Positions 40,248 through 50,213 of a stretch of DNA of 64,000 nucleotides are shown in pieces (the first letter of the stretch is position 1; each line of letters begins with the position of its first letter). The notes beneath the pieces are model-generated. The model worked only from the letters and a program-made list of their open reading frames with translations. It did not search any database and was not told where the DNA came from. Made by a program: the position numbers and the translations under genes. The DNA is from Providencia huaxiensis (lineage in GTDB: Bacteria; Pseudomonadota; Gammaproteobacteria; Enterobacterales; Enterobacteriaceae): contig NZ_CP031123.2 of NCBI RefSeq assembly GCF_002843235.3, positions 1,798,001 to 1,862,000 of the forward strand. Direction: 5' to 3'.

Positions 40248-43200
40248 TGAAGCGCTTCTTTGCTCTGTTTATTAGCCGCCCGGTAGCAACCACGCTTATT
40301 AGCGTCGCGATTACCTTGTGTGGTGCCCTGAGTTTTCTGTTTTTACCGGTTTCTCCGTTGCCTCAAGTGGATTACCCTGTGATTAACGTGACAGCGTCAC
40401 TTCCTGGGGCATCACCCGAAACCATGGCCTCCTCCGTAGCGACGCCGCTTGAACGCTCTTTAGGCAGTATTGCAGGTATTAGTGAAATGACCTCAAGCAG
40501 TGCGCTTGGTCGAACCACCATTACCCTTGAATTTAATCTCGACAAAGACATTAATAACGCGGCTAGGGAAGTGCAAGCTGCGATTAATGCCGCACAAAAC
40601 CTGCTGCCCAGCGGAATGCCAAGCCGCCCACGTTATTACAAGTCAAACCCGTCTGATGCGCCAATTATGATTTTGACCATGACCTCAGACACCCTGAATA
40701 CTGGCGAGATTTATGATATTGCTTCAACGCGCTTAGCCCAACGAATTGCCCAAATTGAAGGGGTTAGTGAAGTTTCAGTTGGTGGCGGCTCGCTCCCTGC
40801 CGTGCGGGTTGAACTCAACCCAACTGCCCTATTTAATCAAGGGGTTTCCCTTGATGCCGTGCGTTCAGCCATCAGTAGTGCTAACGTTCGCCAACCGCAA
40901 GGCTATATCAATGATGACGAAAAACGTTATCAAGTACAGACTAATGATGAGTTAAAAAAAGCGGCAGATTATCGGCCAATTATTGTTCATTATAGTCAAG
41001 GCAATGCTGTAAAGCTCAGCGATGTCGCCAATGTTAAAGATTCCATTGAAAACGTACGCGCTGCCGGTATGGCAGACGGTAAACCGGCTATTTTGATTGT
41101 TATTCGCCGCGAAGCGGGTGCCAATATCATTGAAACAGTGAATCGAATTCGTGCTGAGTTACCTGAATTCAATGACATGATCCCTGCCGCTATTGATTTA
41201 AAAGTGGCACAAGACAGAACACCGACCATCCGCGCGTCTCTAGCCGAAGTGGAACGTGCTCTACTAATTGCCGTTGCCTTGGTGATCCTCGTGGTACTGC
41301 TGTTCTTACGTTCAGGTCGCGCTACTTTGATCCCTGCCGTTGCTGTCCCTGTCTCATTGATTGGGACTTTTACGGCCATGTATTTATGTGGCTTTAGTTT
41401 AAATAACTTGTCATTGATGGCATTAACGGTTGCGACGGGTTTTGTGGTTGATGATGCCATTGTCGTATTAGAAAATATCTCGCGTCATATCGAAAATGGT
41501 AAAAAACCGTTTATTGCGGCGGTTAAAGGCGTGCATGAAGTCGGCTTTACCGTCGTTTCCATGAGTATTTCCTTAGTGGCTGTTTTTATTCCGCTACTGC
41601 TTATGGATGGACTGGTCGGCCGTTTATTCCGCGAATTTGCCATTACCCTTGCAACCGCTATCGGTATTTCTTTGGTGATCTCATTAACGCTCACCCCTAT
41701 GATGTGTGCTTACTTACTGAAGAAACGCCCTCACAACGTCAAAGCCAAGCATCGTGGGTTTGGCCGTGTGTTATTGCGTTTGCAAGAAAGTTATGGCGTT
41801 GCTTTAAAATGGGTGCTTGGACATCGCCGTAGTGTTCTCGCGGTGCTATTTGCCACAATCGGCTTAAACGTTTACCTGTATGTCACCGTTCCAAAAACGT
41901 TCTTCCCTGAACAAGACACTGGCCGAGTGCTGGGCTTTGTTCGCGCAGACCAAAGCATTTCATTCCAGTCGATGAAAGAGAAAATGACCCGTTTTATGCA
42001 GCAAGTTAAAGCCGACCCAGCGACAGATAATGTCACCGGCTTTACTGGCGGTAGTCGGGTAAATAGCGGTTTTATGTATATTTCATTAAAGCCACTGAGT
42101 GAACGCACGGAAAGCTCAGCTGAAGTCATTAATCGATTACGCGCGAAATTAGCCAATGAACCGGGGGCTAACCTGTTTATGATGCCAGTGCAAGATATTC
42201 GAGTTGGTGGCCGACAAGCCAATGCCAGCTACCAGTTTACCCTGCTTGCAGATGAGCTTTCTGCATTACGTGACTGGGAACCTGCTATCCGTAAAGCACT
42301 TGGCGAATTACCACAGCTGACCGATGTGAACTCCGATAAGGAAGACAAAGGCGCAGAAATGGCGATCACCTACGACAGGGACTTAATGGCTCAATTAGGT
42401 ATTGATGTTCGTGAAGCCAACAGCTTGCTCAACAATGCATTTGGTCAGCGCCAAGTTTCCACTATTTATGAAGCAATGAACCAATATAAAGTGGTGATGG
42501 AAGTTGCCCCTGAATATACGCAAGATGTCAGCTCCCTCAATAAGATGTTTGTTATCAATAAAGATGGTGAAGCGATCCCTCTGTCTTATTTTGCGCGTTG
42601 GCAGCCTGCCAATGCCCCATTAAGCGTGAATCACCAAGGGCTATCAGCGTCATCCACTATTGCGTTTAATGTCGCAGACGGTTATACCTTAAATGATGCC
42701 ATTGTCGAAATTGAAAAAACCATGACCGCACTTGGCGTGCCATCAACAGTAAGAGGCTCTTTTGCAGGAACGGCACAGATATTCCAAGAAACCTTACAAT
42801 CACAATTGTTTTTAATCTTAGCCGCCATCGTGACTGTTTATTTAGTACTGGGCATATTGTATGAAAGTTATATTCATCCACTGACTATTTTATCAACCCT
42901 CCCTTCTGCAGGAGTCGGTGCATTACTAGCCCTTGAACTATTCGACACTCCATTTAGTTTAATCGCCTTAATTGGCATCATGCTATTAATTGGGATCGTC
43001 AAGAAGAACGCCATTATTATGGTGGATTTCGCTATTCAAGCACAAAGAACGGCGGGTTTAACGGCCCAAGAAGCCATTTTCCGTGCCTGTTTATTACGTT
43101 TTCGTCCGATTGTAATGACGACACTCGCTGCCATTTTTGGTGCGCTACCGTTAATGCTAGGTAGTGGTGATGGTGCGGAATTACGCCAGCCCCTCGGGAT

Positions 43201-43348
43201 CACGATTGTCGGTGGCTTAATAATGAGCCAATTACTGACCTTATTTACCACTCCTGTTGTGTATTTAAGTTTTGATAGCTTGAGACAACGTTGGCTGCGA
43301 AAAAAATCATTAACGCAGAGAATCGCGGAGAATAACCATGAAGCTTAG
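40247..43348 (+). CDS. mdtC: Multidrug efflux RND permease subunit MdtC
   Basis: A 1033-residue RND pump subunit paralogous to MdtB, beginning [40 protein letters not shown], with [18 protein letters not shown] in helix 4. It partners MdtB in the drug and bile-salt efflux complex. In E. coli mdtD follows; here the next gene, baeS, starts 11 bases before the mdtC stop codon, so mdtD is missing without a remnant. Confidence 0.96.
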   Translation: MKRFFALFISRPVATTLISVAITLCGALSFLFLPVSPLPQVDYPVINVTASLPGASPETMASSVATPLERSLGSIAGISEMTSSSALGRTTITLEFNLDKDINNAAREVQAAINAAQNLLPSGMPSRPRYYKSNPSDAPIMILTMTSDTLNTGEIYDIASTRLAQRIAQIEGVSEVSVGGGSLPAVRVELNPTALFNQGVSLDAVRSAISSANVRQPQGYINDDEKRYQVQTNDELKKAADYRPIIVHYSQGNAVKLSDVANVKDSIENVRAAGMADGKPAILIVIRREAGANIIETVNRIRAELPEFNDMIPAAIDLKVAQDRTPTIRASLAEVERALLIAVALVILVVLLFLRSGRATLIPAVAVPVSLIGTFTAMYLCGFSLNNLSLMALTVATGFVVDDAIVVLENISRHIENGKKPFIAAVKGVHEVGFTVVSMSISLVAVFIPLLLMDGLVGRLFREFAITLATAIGISLVISLTLTPMMCAYLLKKRPHNVKAKHRGFGRVLLRLQESYGVALKWVLGHRRSVLAVLFATIGLNVYLYVTVPKTFFPEQDTGRVLGFVRADQSISFQSMKEKMTRFMQQVKADPATDNVTGFTGGSRVNSGFMYISLKPLSERTESSAEVINRLRAKLANEPGANLFMMPVQDIRVGGRQANASYQFTLLADELSALRDWEPAIRKALGELPQLTDVNSDKEDKGAEMAITYDRDLMAQLGIDVREANSLLNNAFGQRQVSTIYEAMNQYKVVMEVAPEYTQDVSSLNKMFVINKDGEAIPLSYFARWQPANAPLSVNHQGLSASSTIAFNVADGYTLNDAIVEIEKTMTALGVPSTVRGSFAGTAQIFQETLQSQLFLILAAIVTVYLVLGILYESYIHPLTILSTLPSAGVGALLALELFDTPFSLIALIGIMLLIGIVKKNAIIMVDFAIQAQRTAGLTAQEAIFRACLLRFRPIVMTTLAAIFGALPLMLGSGDGAELRQPLGITIVGGLIMSQLLTLFTTPVVYLSFDSLRQRWLRKKSLTQRIAENNHEA

Positions 43349-44726
43349 GTTGAATAGTGTAAGCACTCGGCTTTTTTTGGCTATTTTTGCAACATGCTTA
43401 TTGCTAGTGCTGATTATGCACCAGGGCGTACGCATGAGCTTTCAACACGGCTTTATTGATTATATAAAGGAAAATGACCAACAGCGTGTTGAGCTGGTTT
43501 CTTCCGCCCTTGCGGAACAGTATGAAGAGATGGGCAATTGGGGTTTTCTAATTGGTAATGAACGCATTTTCTTTCGTATTTTGCGCTCAGTAGAGCACCA
43601 ACAACACCGTGGCCCTATGCGCCAGCGTTGGCGAACAATTTTTTGGGTTTATGATACACAGGACAAGCTGATTTTCGGACAAGACACGCCTTTACCTAGC
43701 AAAGTACTCCGTGAACCTATTATTACCAGCAAGGGAGATACCGTCGGCTGGCTTGTTGCCAGTTATGAAACGGGGATTAGCAGCGCCCTTGACCGCCGTT
43801 TTGATACCAAACAGATGTACACTAGCTGGATCATCGCTGGGCTGTCTTTATTTGTGGCTCTGGTTGCCACATTGTTCCTTGCCCGTAGTTTTTTAAAACC
43901 CATCAAGCGGTTACTCGAAGGCACTAACCGGCTCGCCAATGGTGACTTTGCTACGCGGGTTCCTGAATCTGGCCGCGATGAGCTTGGGCAACTGGCTAAA
44001 GATTTTAACCATCTGGCCTCGACCCTTGAAAAAAACGAACAAATGCGGCGTGATTATATGGCGGATATTTCCCATGAGCTCCGCACGCCGTTGTCAGTTC
44101 TACGAGGCGAATTAGAAGCGGTGCAAGATGGCGTTCGGCAAGCCACTCCCGAAACAATTAATTCCCTACTCAATGAAACCCAAACTTTAATTAAGCTGGT
44201 TAATGACCTCCACCAGCTCTCGTTATCGGATAGAGGCTCATTGGTCTACCGCATGCAACTTACCGATATCATTCCTTTAATTGAAATGGCAATAGGCCAA
44301 GCTCGCTGGCGGTTAGAAGACCAACAACTTTCGGTTGAACGGCAATTTATTGCGCAAGGCTACGTATTTGCAGACCCTGACCGCATCACCCAGTTGTTCT
44401 ATAATTTAATGGAAAACAGCTTACGCTATACCGATCCACACGGTAAAATTGCCATCCAAGTCACACAAGACCAACACCAGCTCAATATAATTTGGCAAGA
44501 TAGCGCCCCAGGGCTTACTGCTGAGCAATGCCAACATTTATTTGAGCGTTTTTACCGCGCTGAAGGCTCTCGTAATCGTGCCAGTGGCGGCTCCGGTTTA
44601 GGTCTGGCCATTTGCTATAATATTGTTGAGGCTCATCATGGTACAATTTCCGCGACACCGTCATCATTAGGTGGTGTCAAAATTACCATTAATTTACCGA
44701 TTCAATTAAAAGATAAAGGGTTATGA
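43338..44726 (+). CDS. baeS: Envelope-stress sensor histidine kinase BaeS
   Basis: A 462-residue kinase with two membrane helices (about 10-30 and 155-180) flanking a periplasmic sensor, a HAMP linker ([19 protein letters not shown]), the phospho-acceptor histidine in [20 protein letters not shown], and ATPase motifs [10 protein letters not shown] and GGSGLGLAI. It responds to envelope damage and drugs such as indole or tannin in E. coli. It overlaps mdtC at its start and baeR at its end. Confidence 0.94.
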   Translation: MKLRLNSVSTRLFLAIFATCLLLVLIMHQGVRMSFQHGFIDYIKENDQQRVELVSSALAEQYEEMGNWGFLIGNERIFFRILRSVEHQQHRGPMRQRWRTIFWVYDTQDKLIFGQDTPLPSKVLREPIITSKGDTVGWLVASYETGISSALDRRFDTKQMYTSWIIAGLSLFVALVATLFLARSFLKPIKRLLEGTNRLANGDFATRVPESGRDELGQLAKDFNHLASTLEKNEQMRRDYMADISHELRTPLSVLRGELEAVQDGVRQATPETINSLLNETQTLIKLVNDLHQLSLSDRGSLVYRMQLTDIIPLIEMAIGQARWRLEDQQLSVERQFIAQGYVFADPDRITQLFYNLMENSLRYTDPHGKIAIQVTQDQHQLNIIWQDSAPGLTAEQCQHLFERFYRAEGSRNRASGGSGLGLAICYNIVEAHHGTISATPSSLGGVKITINLPIQLKDKGL

Positions 44727-45436
44727 TCATGGCTGAACAGAGCAATATCCCTATTTTGGTTGTGGAAGATGAACCCAAATTAGGCCAACTGCTGTTTGAC
44801 TATTTACACGCTGCAAACTATCAACCCGCATTAATTGCGCGTGGTGATGAAGTTATCGACTATGTTAAACAACATCAACCCGCACTTATTTTATTAGATT
44901 TAATGTTACCCGGTATGGACGGCATATCCGTGTGCCGTGAACTGCGAAAATTTAGTGATGTTCCCATTATTATGGTGACAGCAAAAACTGAAGAAATTGA
45001 TCGCTTATTAGGGTTAGAAATTGGGGCTGATGACTATATTTGTAAACCCTTTAGCCCGCGAGAAGTTGTGGCTCGTGTCAAAACCATTTTACGTCGTTGC
45101 CAGCCAAACATGGCAGCGCACAACAGCCAAACGAATAACGATAACCAAACCAAACTGATTATTGATGAAAATGCTTTTCAAGTACGCTATGGCTCACAGT
45201 TACTTGAACTGACACCCGCTGAATTTCGGTTACTCAAATTTATGTCTGACAATGCGGGTATGGTGTTTTCCCGTGACCAGTTACTGGATATCTTATATGA
45301 CGACCACCGCGTAGTCACTGACCGTACCATTGATAGCCACGTCAAAAATTTACGCCGTAAATTAGAATCTCTCGATAACGAAAAAACCTTTATTCGCTCA
45401 ATATATGGTCTTGGCTACCGTTGGGATGAATATTAA
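44723..45436 (+). CDS. baeR: Response regulator BaeR
   Basis: A 237-residue OmpR-family activator. The receiver has the acidic pair in [10 protein letters not shown], phospho-acceptor aspartate in [13 protein letters not shown] and [20 protein letters not shown]; the winged helix is [12 protein letters not shown] through [15 protein letters not shown] to GLGYRW. In E. coli it activates mdtABC, acrD and spy, so this operon is probably autoregulated. The start codon overlaps the end of baeS by four bases. Confidence 0.95.
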   Translation: MIMAEQSNIPILVVEDEPKLGQLLFDYLHAANYQPALIARGDEVIDYVKQHQPALILLDLMLPGMDGISVCRELRKFSDVPIIMVTAKTEEIDRLLGLEIGADDYICKPFSPREVVARVKTILRRCQPNMAAHNSQTNNDNQTKLIIDENAFQVRYGSQLLELTPAEFRLLKFMSDNAGMVFSRDQLLDILYDDHRVVTDRTIDSHVKNLRRKLESLDNEKTFIRSIYGLGYRWDEY

Positions 45437-45564
45437 CTAACCAATAGACATACTATTTTTGTGGGATATTTGGTTTTTTTATCAAATAGGCGTAAAATCC
45501 ACATCCCTTAAAAACACTCTCTCATAAGAGTGAGTGCTGACTTGATATCAGATAGAGAATAACC

Positions 45565-46950
45565 ATGTTTACACCAGAGCTTTTGTCCCCTGCCGGTTCT
45601 TTAAAAAACATGCGCTACGCTTTTGCGTATGGCGCAGATGCCGTTTATGCAGGCCAACCCCGTTACAGCTTACGCGTACGCAATAACGAATTTAATCACG
45701 AAAACTTAGCTAAAGGCATTCAAGAAGCCCATGAGCTGGGTAAAAAGTTTTATGTGGTCGTGAATATTGCTCCCCATAATGCGAAATTAAAAACCTTCAT
45801 TCGTGATTTAACCCCCGTCATTGAAATGGGCCCAGATGCACTGATTATGTCTGATCCTGGCCTTATTATGATGGTTCGTGAAGCGTTTCCTGAGATGGAT
45901 ATTCATTTATCTGTACAGGCGAATGCCGTTAACTGGGCATCCGTGAAGTTCTGGAAACAAATGGGCTTAACACGGGTGATTTTATCCCGCGAATTATCCC
46001 TCGAAGAAATTGCTGAAATTCGCCAACAAGTTCCTGAAATTGAACTTGAAGTCTTTGTCCATGGCGCCCTTTGTATGGCCTATTCAGGCCGTTGTTTACT
46101 TTCTGGTTACATTAATAAACGCGACCCAAATCAAGGGACTTGCACCAATGCTTGCCGCTGGGAATACAACGTACAAGAAGGTAAAGAAGACGATGTGGGT
46201 AACATTGTCCATGTGCATGAACCTATCCCTGTACAAAATGTGGCGCCAACCCTAGGTGCGGGTGCGCCAACAGATAAAGTCTTTATGATAGAAGAAGCCA
46301 AACGTCCAGGTGAATATATGACTGCCTTTGAAGATGAACACGGCACGTATATCATGAATTCGAAGGATTTACGCGCAATTGAGCACGTTGAAAACCTAAC
46401 AAAAATGGGCGTTCACTCATTAAAAATTGAAGGCCGTACAAAATCGTTTTATTACTGTGCACGTACTGCACAAGTCTATAGACGTGCAATTGACGATGCT
46501 GTTGCAGGAAAACCCTTTGACCCAACGTTGCTATCCACCTTAGAAGGTTTAGCACACCGCGGTTACACTGAAGGTTTCTTACGTCGCCACACCCATGATG
46601 CCTACCAAACTTATGAATATGGCTATTCGGTTTCTGAGACTCAACAATTTGTGGGTGAATTTACAGGGAAACGTGTTAATGGTATGGCTGAAGTTGATGT
46701 AAAAAACAAATTTAGCGTTGGTGACAGCCTAGAAATGATGACCCCTGCAGGGAATATTGTCTTTACCTTAGACGCCTTAACAAACCGCAAAGGCGAAGCA
46801 ATTGATGTTGCACCTGGTAACGGCTATGTGGTTTATCTCCCTATCCCTGAAGATGTCGATGTTAACTTTGGTTTGTTGATCCGTAACCTAGCAGGCACAA
46901 CGACCCGAGCTCCTCATCAAACTCAGGCAGAAAAACAAATTGCTGGCTAG
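45565..46950 (+). CDS. trhP: tRNA hydroxylation protein TrhP (peptidase U32 family, YegQ)
   Basis: A 461-residue U32-family protein required, in E. coli, for prephenate-dependent formation of 5-hydroxyuridine at tRNA position 34. It has LSPAGSLKNMRYAFAYGADAVYAGQ, the U32 signature region EVFVHGALCMAYSGRCLLSGY, and cysteines in CTNACRW. Position after baeR is as in E. coli, where yegP intervenes. A hairpin (CACTCT / AGAGTG, 45515-45532) lies in its leader. Confidence 0.93.
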   Translation: MFTPELLSPAGSLKNMRYAFAYGADAVYAGQPRYSLRVRNNEFNHENLAKGIQEAHELGKKFYVVVNIAPHNAKLKTFIRDLTPVIEMGPDALIMSDPGLIMMVREAFPEMDIHLSVQANAVNWASVKFWKQMGLTRVILSRELSLEEIAEIRQQVPEIELEVFVHGALCMAYSGRCLLSGYINKRDPNQGTCTNACRWEYNVQEGKEDDVGNIVHVHEPIPVQNVAPTLGAGAPTDKVFMIEEAKRPGEYMTAFEDEHGTYIMNSKDLRAIEHVENLTKMGVHSLKIEGRTKSFYYCARTAQVYRRAIDDAVAGKPFDPTLLSTLEGLAHRGYTEGFLRRHTHDAYQTYEYGYSVSETQQFVGEFTGKRVNGMAEVDVKNKFSVGDSLEMMTPAGNIVFTLDALTNRKGEAIDVAPGNGYVVYLPIPEDVDVNFGLLIRNLAGTTTRAPHQTQAEKQIAG

Positions 46951-46985
46951 TCACCACGCCTTTATTGTTAAATAATCTGCTAACT

Positions 46986-47034
46986 AAAAGCCAAAACTTC
47001 ATCGTTTAATACTTTGATATTTTGGCTTTTTTTT
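46986..47034 (+). terminator. Rho-independent terminator of trhP
   Basis: An 11-base stem AAAAGCCAAAA / TTTTGGCTTTT with a long loop is followed by four more T, 36 bp after the trhP stop codon. Confidence 0.75.
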
Positions 47035-47133
47035 ACCTATAAAATGATATTATTTTTACTTTATATGCTTTTTCTTATATGAGAATTATTCGCGTTATTG
47101 ACATTTTCATTAAAAAATGCACCGAATATCCAA

Positions 47134-47155
47134 TTTTATGCAACAGATCACATCA
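47134..47155. promoter_or_regulatory. CRP site of cyaR (class II position)
   Basis: The right half TCACA is perfect and the left half is TATGC (3 of 5 to TGTGA) with six bases between. The site is centred between 47144 and 47145, exactly -41.5 from the predicted start at 47186, the geometry of a class II CRP promoter. CyaR is CRP-activated in E. coli. Confidence 0.65.
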
Positions 47156-47173
47156 ATTGGTTATTCAATATCG

Positions 47174-47179
47174 TATAGT
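47174..47179 (+). promoter_or_regulatory. -10 element of cyaR
   Basis: TATAGT (5 of 6 to TATAAT) lies seven bases before the predicted first base of CyaR. The -35 region is poor, which fits a CRP-dependent promoter. Confidence 0.65.
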
Positions 47180-47185
47180 CACTCT

Positions 47186-47273
47186 CGAAAATGAAGAACT
47201 AGAAAGTCATAAAATAAGACTAGGAACCACCTCCTTGGCTGGCTCAATCTCCCTTGAGCTAGCCATTTCTTTT
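47186..47273 (+). ncRNA. cyaR: CyaR small regulatory RNA
   Basis: Hfq-dependent, CRP-activated sRNA that represses ompX, luxS, nadE and yqaE in E. coli. The segment AGGAACCACCTCCTT at 47222-47236 is identical to the conserved seed region as I recall it, and AATCTCCCTT in the terminal loop is also identical. The terminator stem GGCTGGCTCAA / TTGAGCTAGCC covers 47237-47264, with compensatory changes relative to E. coli, followed by a T-rich tail. The locus between trhP (yegQ) and yegS fits E. coli synteny. The 5' end is inferred from the -10 element and equal length to E. coli; the first 30 bases are diverged. Confidence 0.88.
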
Positions 47274-47411
47274 ATCTGCGATTTGCATTTCATTTCTCTT
47301 ACCAACGCTTTTTCTGCAAAAAAACAAAAAAAGCGCATCCCTATTTTGTTAATCCATTTATACTCATTTTAACGAATATTGACGTGCGTTAAGCCGAATG
47401 GATGGGTATTT

Positions 47412-48311
47412 ATGAATCAATATAAGTCAGCTATGATTATCCTTAATGGTAAGCAAGCAAATCACGTTGAGCTGCGAAAAGCCATTACTCACTTGCGTAA
47501 AGAAGGCCATCAAATTCAAGTCCGTATTCCTTGGGAGATGGATGATACGTATTATTTTATTTCTCAGGCGATAAAACACGGTATTGATACCATCATTGCG
47601 GCTGGAGGTGACGGTACTGTAAATGCCGTTGCCAGTACTTTAATGAAGTTCCCTAGCGAGTCTCGCCCTATTTTAGGTATTCTTCCGATGGGCACGGCAA
47701 ATGACTTCGCCACCAGCGCAAATATTCCAATAGATATTGAAGCGGCCTTAGCACTCTCATTAAAAGGGAAATCCGTCCCCATTGATATTGCACAAGTCAA
47801 TGAACAGTATTACTTCCTCAATATGGCCACTGGCGGCTTTGGGACGCGTATTACCACTGAAACACCTGAAGCACTAAAATCGGCATTAGGCGGTGCAGCT
47901 TATGTGATAAACGGCTTACTGCGCCCTGACACGCTGAAAACAGATATTTGCCATATTGAGGGGGAAAACTTTAGTTGGGAGGGTGAAACGTTAGTCATCG
48001 CGGTTGGAAATGGCCGCCAAGCGGGCGGAGGGCAACAACTGACACCGCAAGCACTCATTAATGATGGCACACTAAACTTACTGATTATTCCTGCAAGGGA
48101 TGTCATACCGGCATTTTTATCGAATTTATTTTCAACCGATAAAAACGAGCACTTGGTCGAAAAGCCATTATCATGGATAAAAATTTCATCACCTCACGAT
48201 ATGATCTTAAACCTAGATGGCGAGCCATTATCGGGAGACACCTTTACCTTCACTGTGCAGCCAAATGCCATTCAGTGTCGGTTACCTCCCCAATGTAACT
48301 TATTGGCTTAA
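47412..48311 (+). CDS. yegS: Lipid kinase YegS
   Basis: Diacylglycerol-kinase-fold protein of 299 residues that phosphorylates phosphatidylglycerol in vitro in E. coli; physiological role uncertain. AAGGDGTVNAVAS is the nucleotide-binding GGDGT motif, ILPMGTANDFATS the second motif, and LDGEPLSG the C-terminal one. The ATG at 47412 gives the family N-terminus (SAMIILNGK); an upstream GTG-type extension adds eleven residues without support. It is convergent with thiD. Confidence 0.93.
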   Translation: MNQYKSAMIILNGKQANHVELRKAITHLRKEGHQIQVRIPWEMDDTYYFISQAIKHGIDTIIAAGGDGTVNAVASTLMKFPSESRPILGILPMGTANDFATSANIPIDIEAALALSLKGKSVPIDIAQVNEQYYFLNMATGGFGTRITTETPEALKSALGGAAYVINGLLRPDTLKTDICHIEGENFSWEGETLVIAVGNGRQAGGGQQLTPQALINDGTLNLLIIPARDVIPAFLSNLFSTDKNEHLVEKPLSWIKISSPHDMILNLDGEPLSGDTFTFTVQPNAIQCRLPPQCNLLA

Positions 48312-48320
48312 AACACGTCG

Positions 48321-48352
48321 TGAAAGCCCTTGTATCAGGGCTTTCAGTCTTT
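48321..48352. terminator. Bidirectional terminator between yegS and thiD
   Basis: A perfect nine-base stem GAAAGCCCT / AGGGCTTTC with a six-base loop lies between the convergent stop codons, followed by AGTCTTT on the plus strand. Confidence 0.75.
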
Positions 48353-48357
48353 AAAGG

Positions 48358-49155
48358 CTACCACCATGCGTGGAAGTGATGAACCGGGCCAATCCCCTTC
48401 CCGACTTCTAAGCTATCCGCTTGTTCCAAAGCAGCTTGTAAATAAGCTTTCGCCTGTGTTACAGCGTCTTGCCAATCTGCACAACGAGGGCGCAATGCAG
48501 CCAAAGCCGCTGACAAAGTACACCCTGTCCCATGAGTGTTTTTAGTCTTTATGCGAATAGAGGTAAAGCGCCATTCACCCTCTGGCGTGATTAGCCAATC
48601 GGGGCTTTCAGCATCACTTAGGTGCCCGCCTTTCATCAATACTGCTTGGCAACCTTTTTCAAGTAATTTATACCCCTGGCTCAACATTTGGCTTTCCGTT
48701 TGTGCGACTTTTTCATCTAACAATACCGCTGCCTCAGGTAGGTTCGGTGTAATAATCGAAACAAGGGGTAATAGTTGTTGGCGTAGCGCATCAACTGCAT
48801 CCGGTAATAATAATGGGTCACCACTTTTAGCCACCATTACCGTATCCAATACCACATACGGAATTGGATACTGTTTCAACGCATTCGCCACTACCGCGAT
48901 ATTACTTTGGTTGAATAACATGCCGATTTTTGCGCTATCAATTCGCACATCACTGAGGACTGAGTCTAATTGTGCCGCCACAAATTCAGGGGGTAAGTCT
49001 TGGACAGATTGCACGCCTTGGGTATTTTGAGCCACCAATGCCGTCATCACACTCGTACCATAAGCCTCTAATGCAGAGAAAGTTTTTAAATCCGCCTGAA
49101 TACCCGCCCCACCCGATGGGTCTGTTCCGGCGATAGTTAACGCATTGATCCTCAT
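48358..49155 (-). CDS. thiD: Hydroxymethylpyrimidine/phosphomethylpyrimidine kinase
   Basis: Phosphorylates HMP and then HMP-P to HMP-PP for thiamine synthesis. The 265-residue ribokinase-fold protein has TIAGTDPSGGAGIQADLKTF at the start, VLMKGGH for ATP binding and KTKNTHGTGCTLSAA with the catalytic aspartate position and anion hole. GGGGAGT precedes the ATG. No thiM or thiE is adjacent, unlike E. coli thiMD, and I see no TPP riboswitch upstream. Confidence 0.96.
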   Translation of the reverse strand: MRINALTIAGTDPSGGAGIQADLKTFSALEAYGTSVMTALVAQNTQGVQSVQDLPPEFVAAQLDSVLSDVRIDSAKIGMLFNQSNIAVVANALKQYPIPYVVLDTVMVAKSGDPLLLPDAVDALRQQLLPLVSIITPNLPEAAVLLDEKVAQTESQMLSQGYKLLEKGCQAVLMKGGHLSDAESPDWLITPEGEWRFTSIRIKTKNTHGTGCTLSAALAALRPRCADWQDAVTQAKAYLQAALEQADSLEVGKGIGPVHHFHAWW

Positions 49156-49346
49156 GAGTGACTCCCCTTTTCAGCTAAAGCAATTGAATGGATTGATAAG
49201 CGAGGTTTACTGAAATCATTTTAAATCAAACAATAAAACCGCATTGATTGTCTCATAACATTTAACAAATACCAGCGGTTAGTGAATGAATTTTAATGAC
49301 TTAGATAAAAAGAGGGAATATCTCACATAGGAAAAATTAGCATGAC

Positions 49347-50213
49347 TTATAAGTACACATTAGGCAAATGAATGTTACCCACACCTCGCGATTGTAACTG
49401 TTGAGCAAATGCCTCCACTTCCGTTTGGGTTGCCGCAGGCCAGTTAGCGGCTTCATTTTTAACCCCATGTTGCTGGAAGGCGTTAATTTTTATCCGTGTG
49501 TTTTCAGGGAGTTTATTTAAAAAATCAGCAAGTTTATCAATATGTTCTTGGTAATCTGTTTGCTGAGGAATATACAATAAACGCAATTCATATAATTTCC
49601 CCGCTTGGGCCAGAAATTGAACCGATTGAAAAACACGTTGGTTATCTTTTCCTGTTAATCTTAATGCGCACTCATCACCCCATGATTTTAAGTCAATCAT
49701 CACGCCATCCGTATACTCAATCACTTTATTCCACCCTGCAGAAGCAAGGTGTCCATTACTGTCAATAAAGCAGGTTAAATGCTTGAGTTCCGGTGCCGCT
49801 TTAATCGCTTTAAACAATTCAATAATAAAGGGTAATTGTGTTGTTGCCTCTCCGCCACTGACGGTTACACCATTCAGGAAAGCAACATTTTTCTTTAAGT
49901 CATTGAGGGCATCATTAACACTTAATGATACGGTCATCGGGCTTGAATTCTTAGTGCACGTCTGCAAACAAGTATCGCAGAGCTGGCAAGCATCGCTATC
50001 CCATACCACCTTGCCGTTAACAAACGATAACCCATTGTGAGGACAGGTTAAAACACAGTCCCCACAATGGTCGCAGAGCGACATGGTATATGGATTATGG
50101 CAATTCAGACAACGTAAGTTGCAACCTTGCAAAAAAATAACATGTCGATTACCCGGCCCATCTACGCAGGAAAAAGGAATAACCTTATTCAGCGTAGCGC
50201 ATCGATTGCTCAT
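49347..50213 (-). CDS. yjjW: Glycyl radical enzyme activase YjjW
   Basis: Radical SAM activase expected to install the glycyl radical on YjjI. QGCNLRCLNCHNP carries the CxxxCxxC cluster motif; CDHCGDCVLTCPHNG and CQLCDTCLQTC are two ferredoxin-like clusters, the usual layout of GRE activases; TVSGGEATTQ binds SAM. The ATG at 50213 gives about 288 residues, close to E. coli YjjW; the frame could start at 50270. It overlaps the end of yjjI, so the pair is coupled. The reaction of the pair remains unestablished to my knowledge. Confidence 0.92.
   Translation of the reverse strand: MSNRCATLNKVIPFSCVDGPGNRHVIFLQGCNLRCLNCHNPYTMSLCDHCGDCVLTCPHNGLSFVNGKVVWDSDACQLCDTCLQTCTKNSSPMTVSLSVNDALNDLKKNVAFLNGVTVSGGEATTQLPFIIELFKAIKAAPELKHLTCFIDSNGHLASAGWNKVIEYTDGVMIDLKSWGDECALRLTGKDNQRVFQSVQFLAQAGKLYELRLLYIPQQTDYQEHIDKLADFLNKLPENTRIKINAFQQHGVKNEAANWPAATQTEVEAFAQQLQSRGVGNIHLPNVYL

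Noticed and set aside
47079..47372. A 97-codon plus-strand frame between trhP and yegS
   Set aside because: It lacks a ribosome site and its coordinates coincide with the CyaR promoter, CRP site and sRNA, which explain the conservation better.
49156..49346. A TPP riboswitch upstream of thiD
   Set aside because: The conserved CTGAGA-type core is absent from this 190-bp region on the minus strand.
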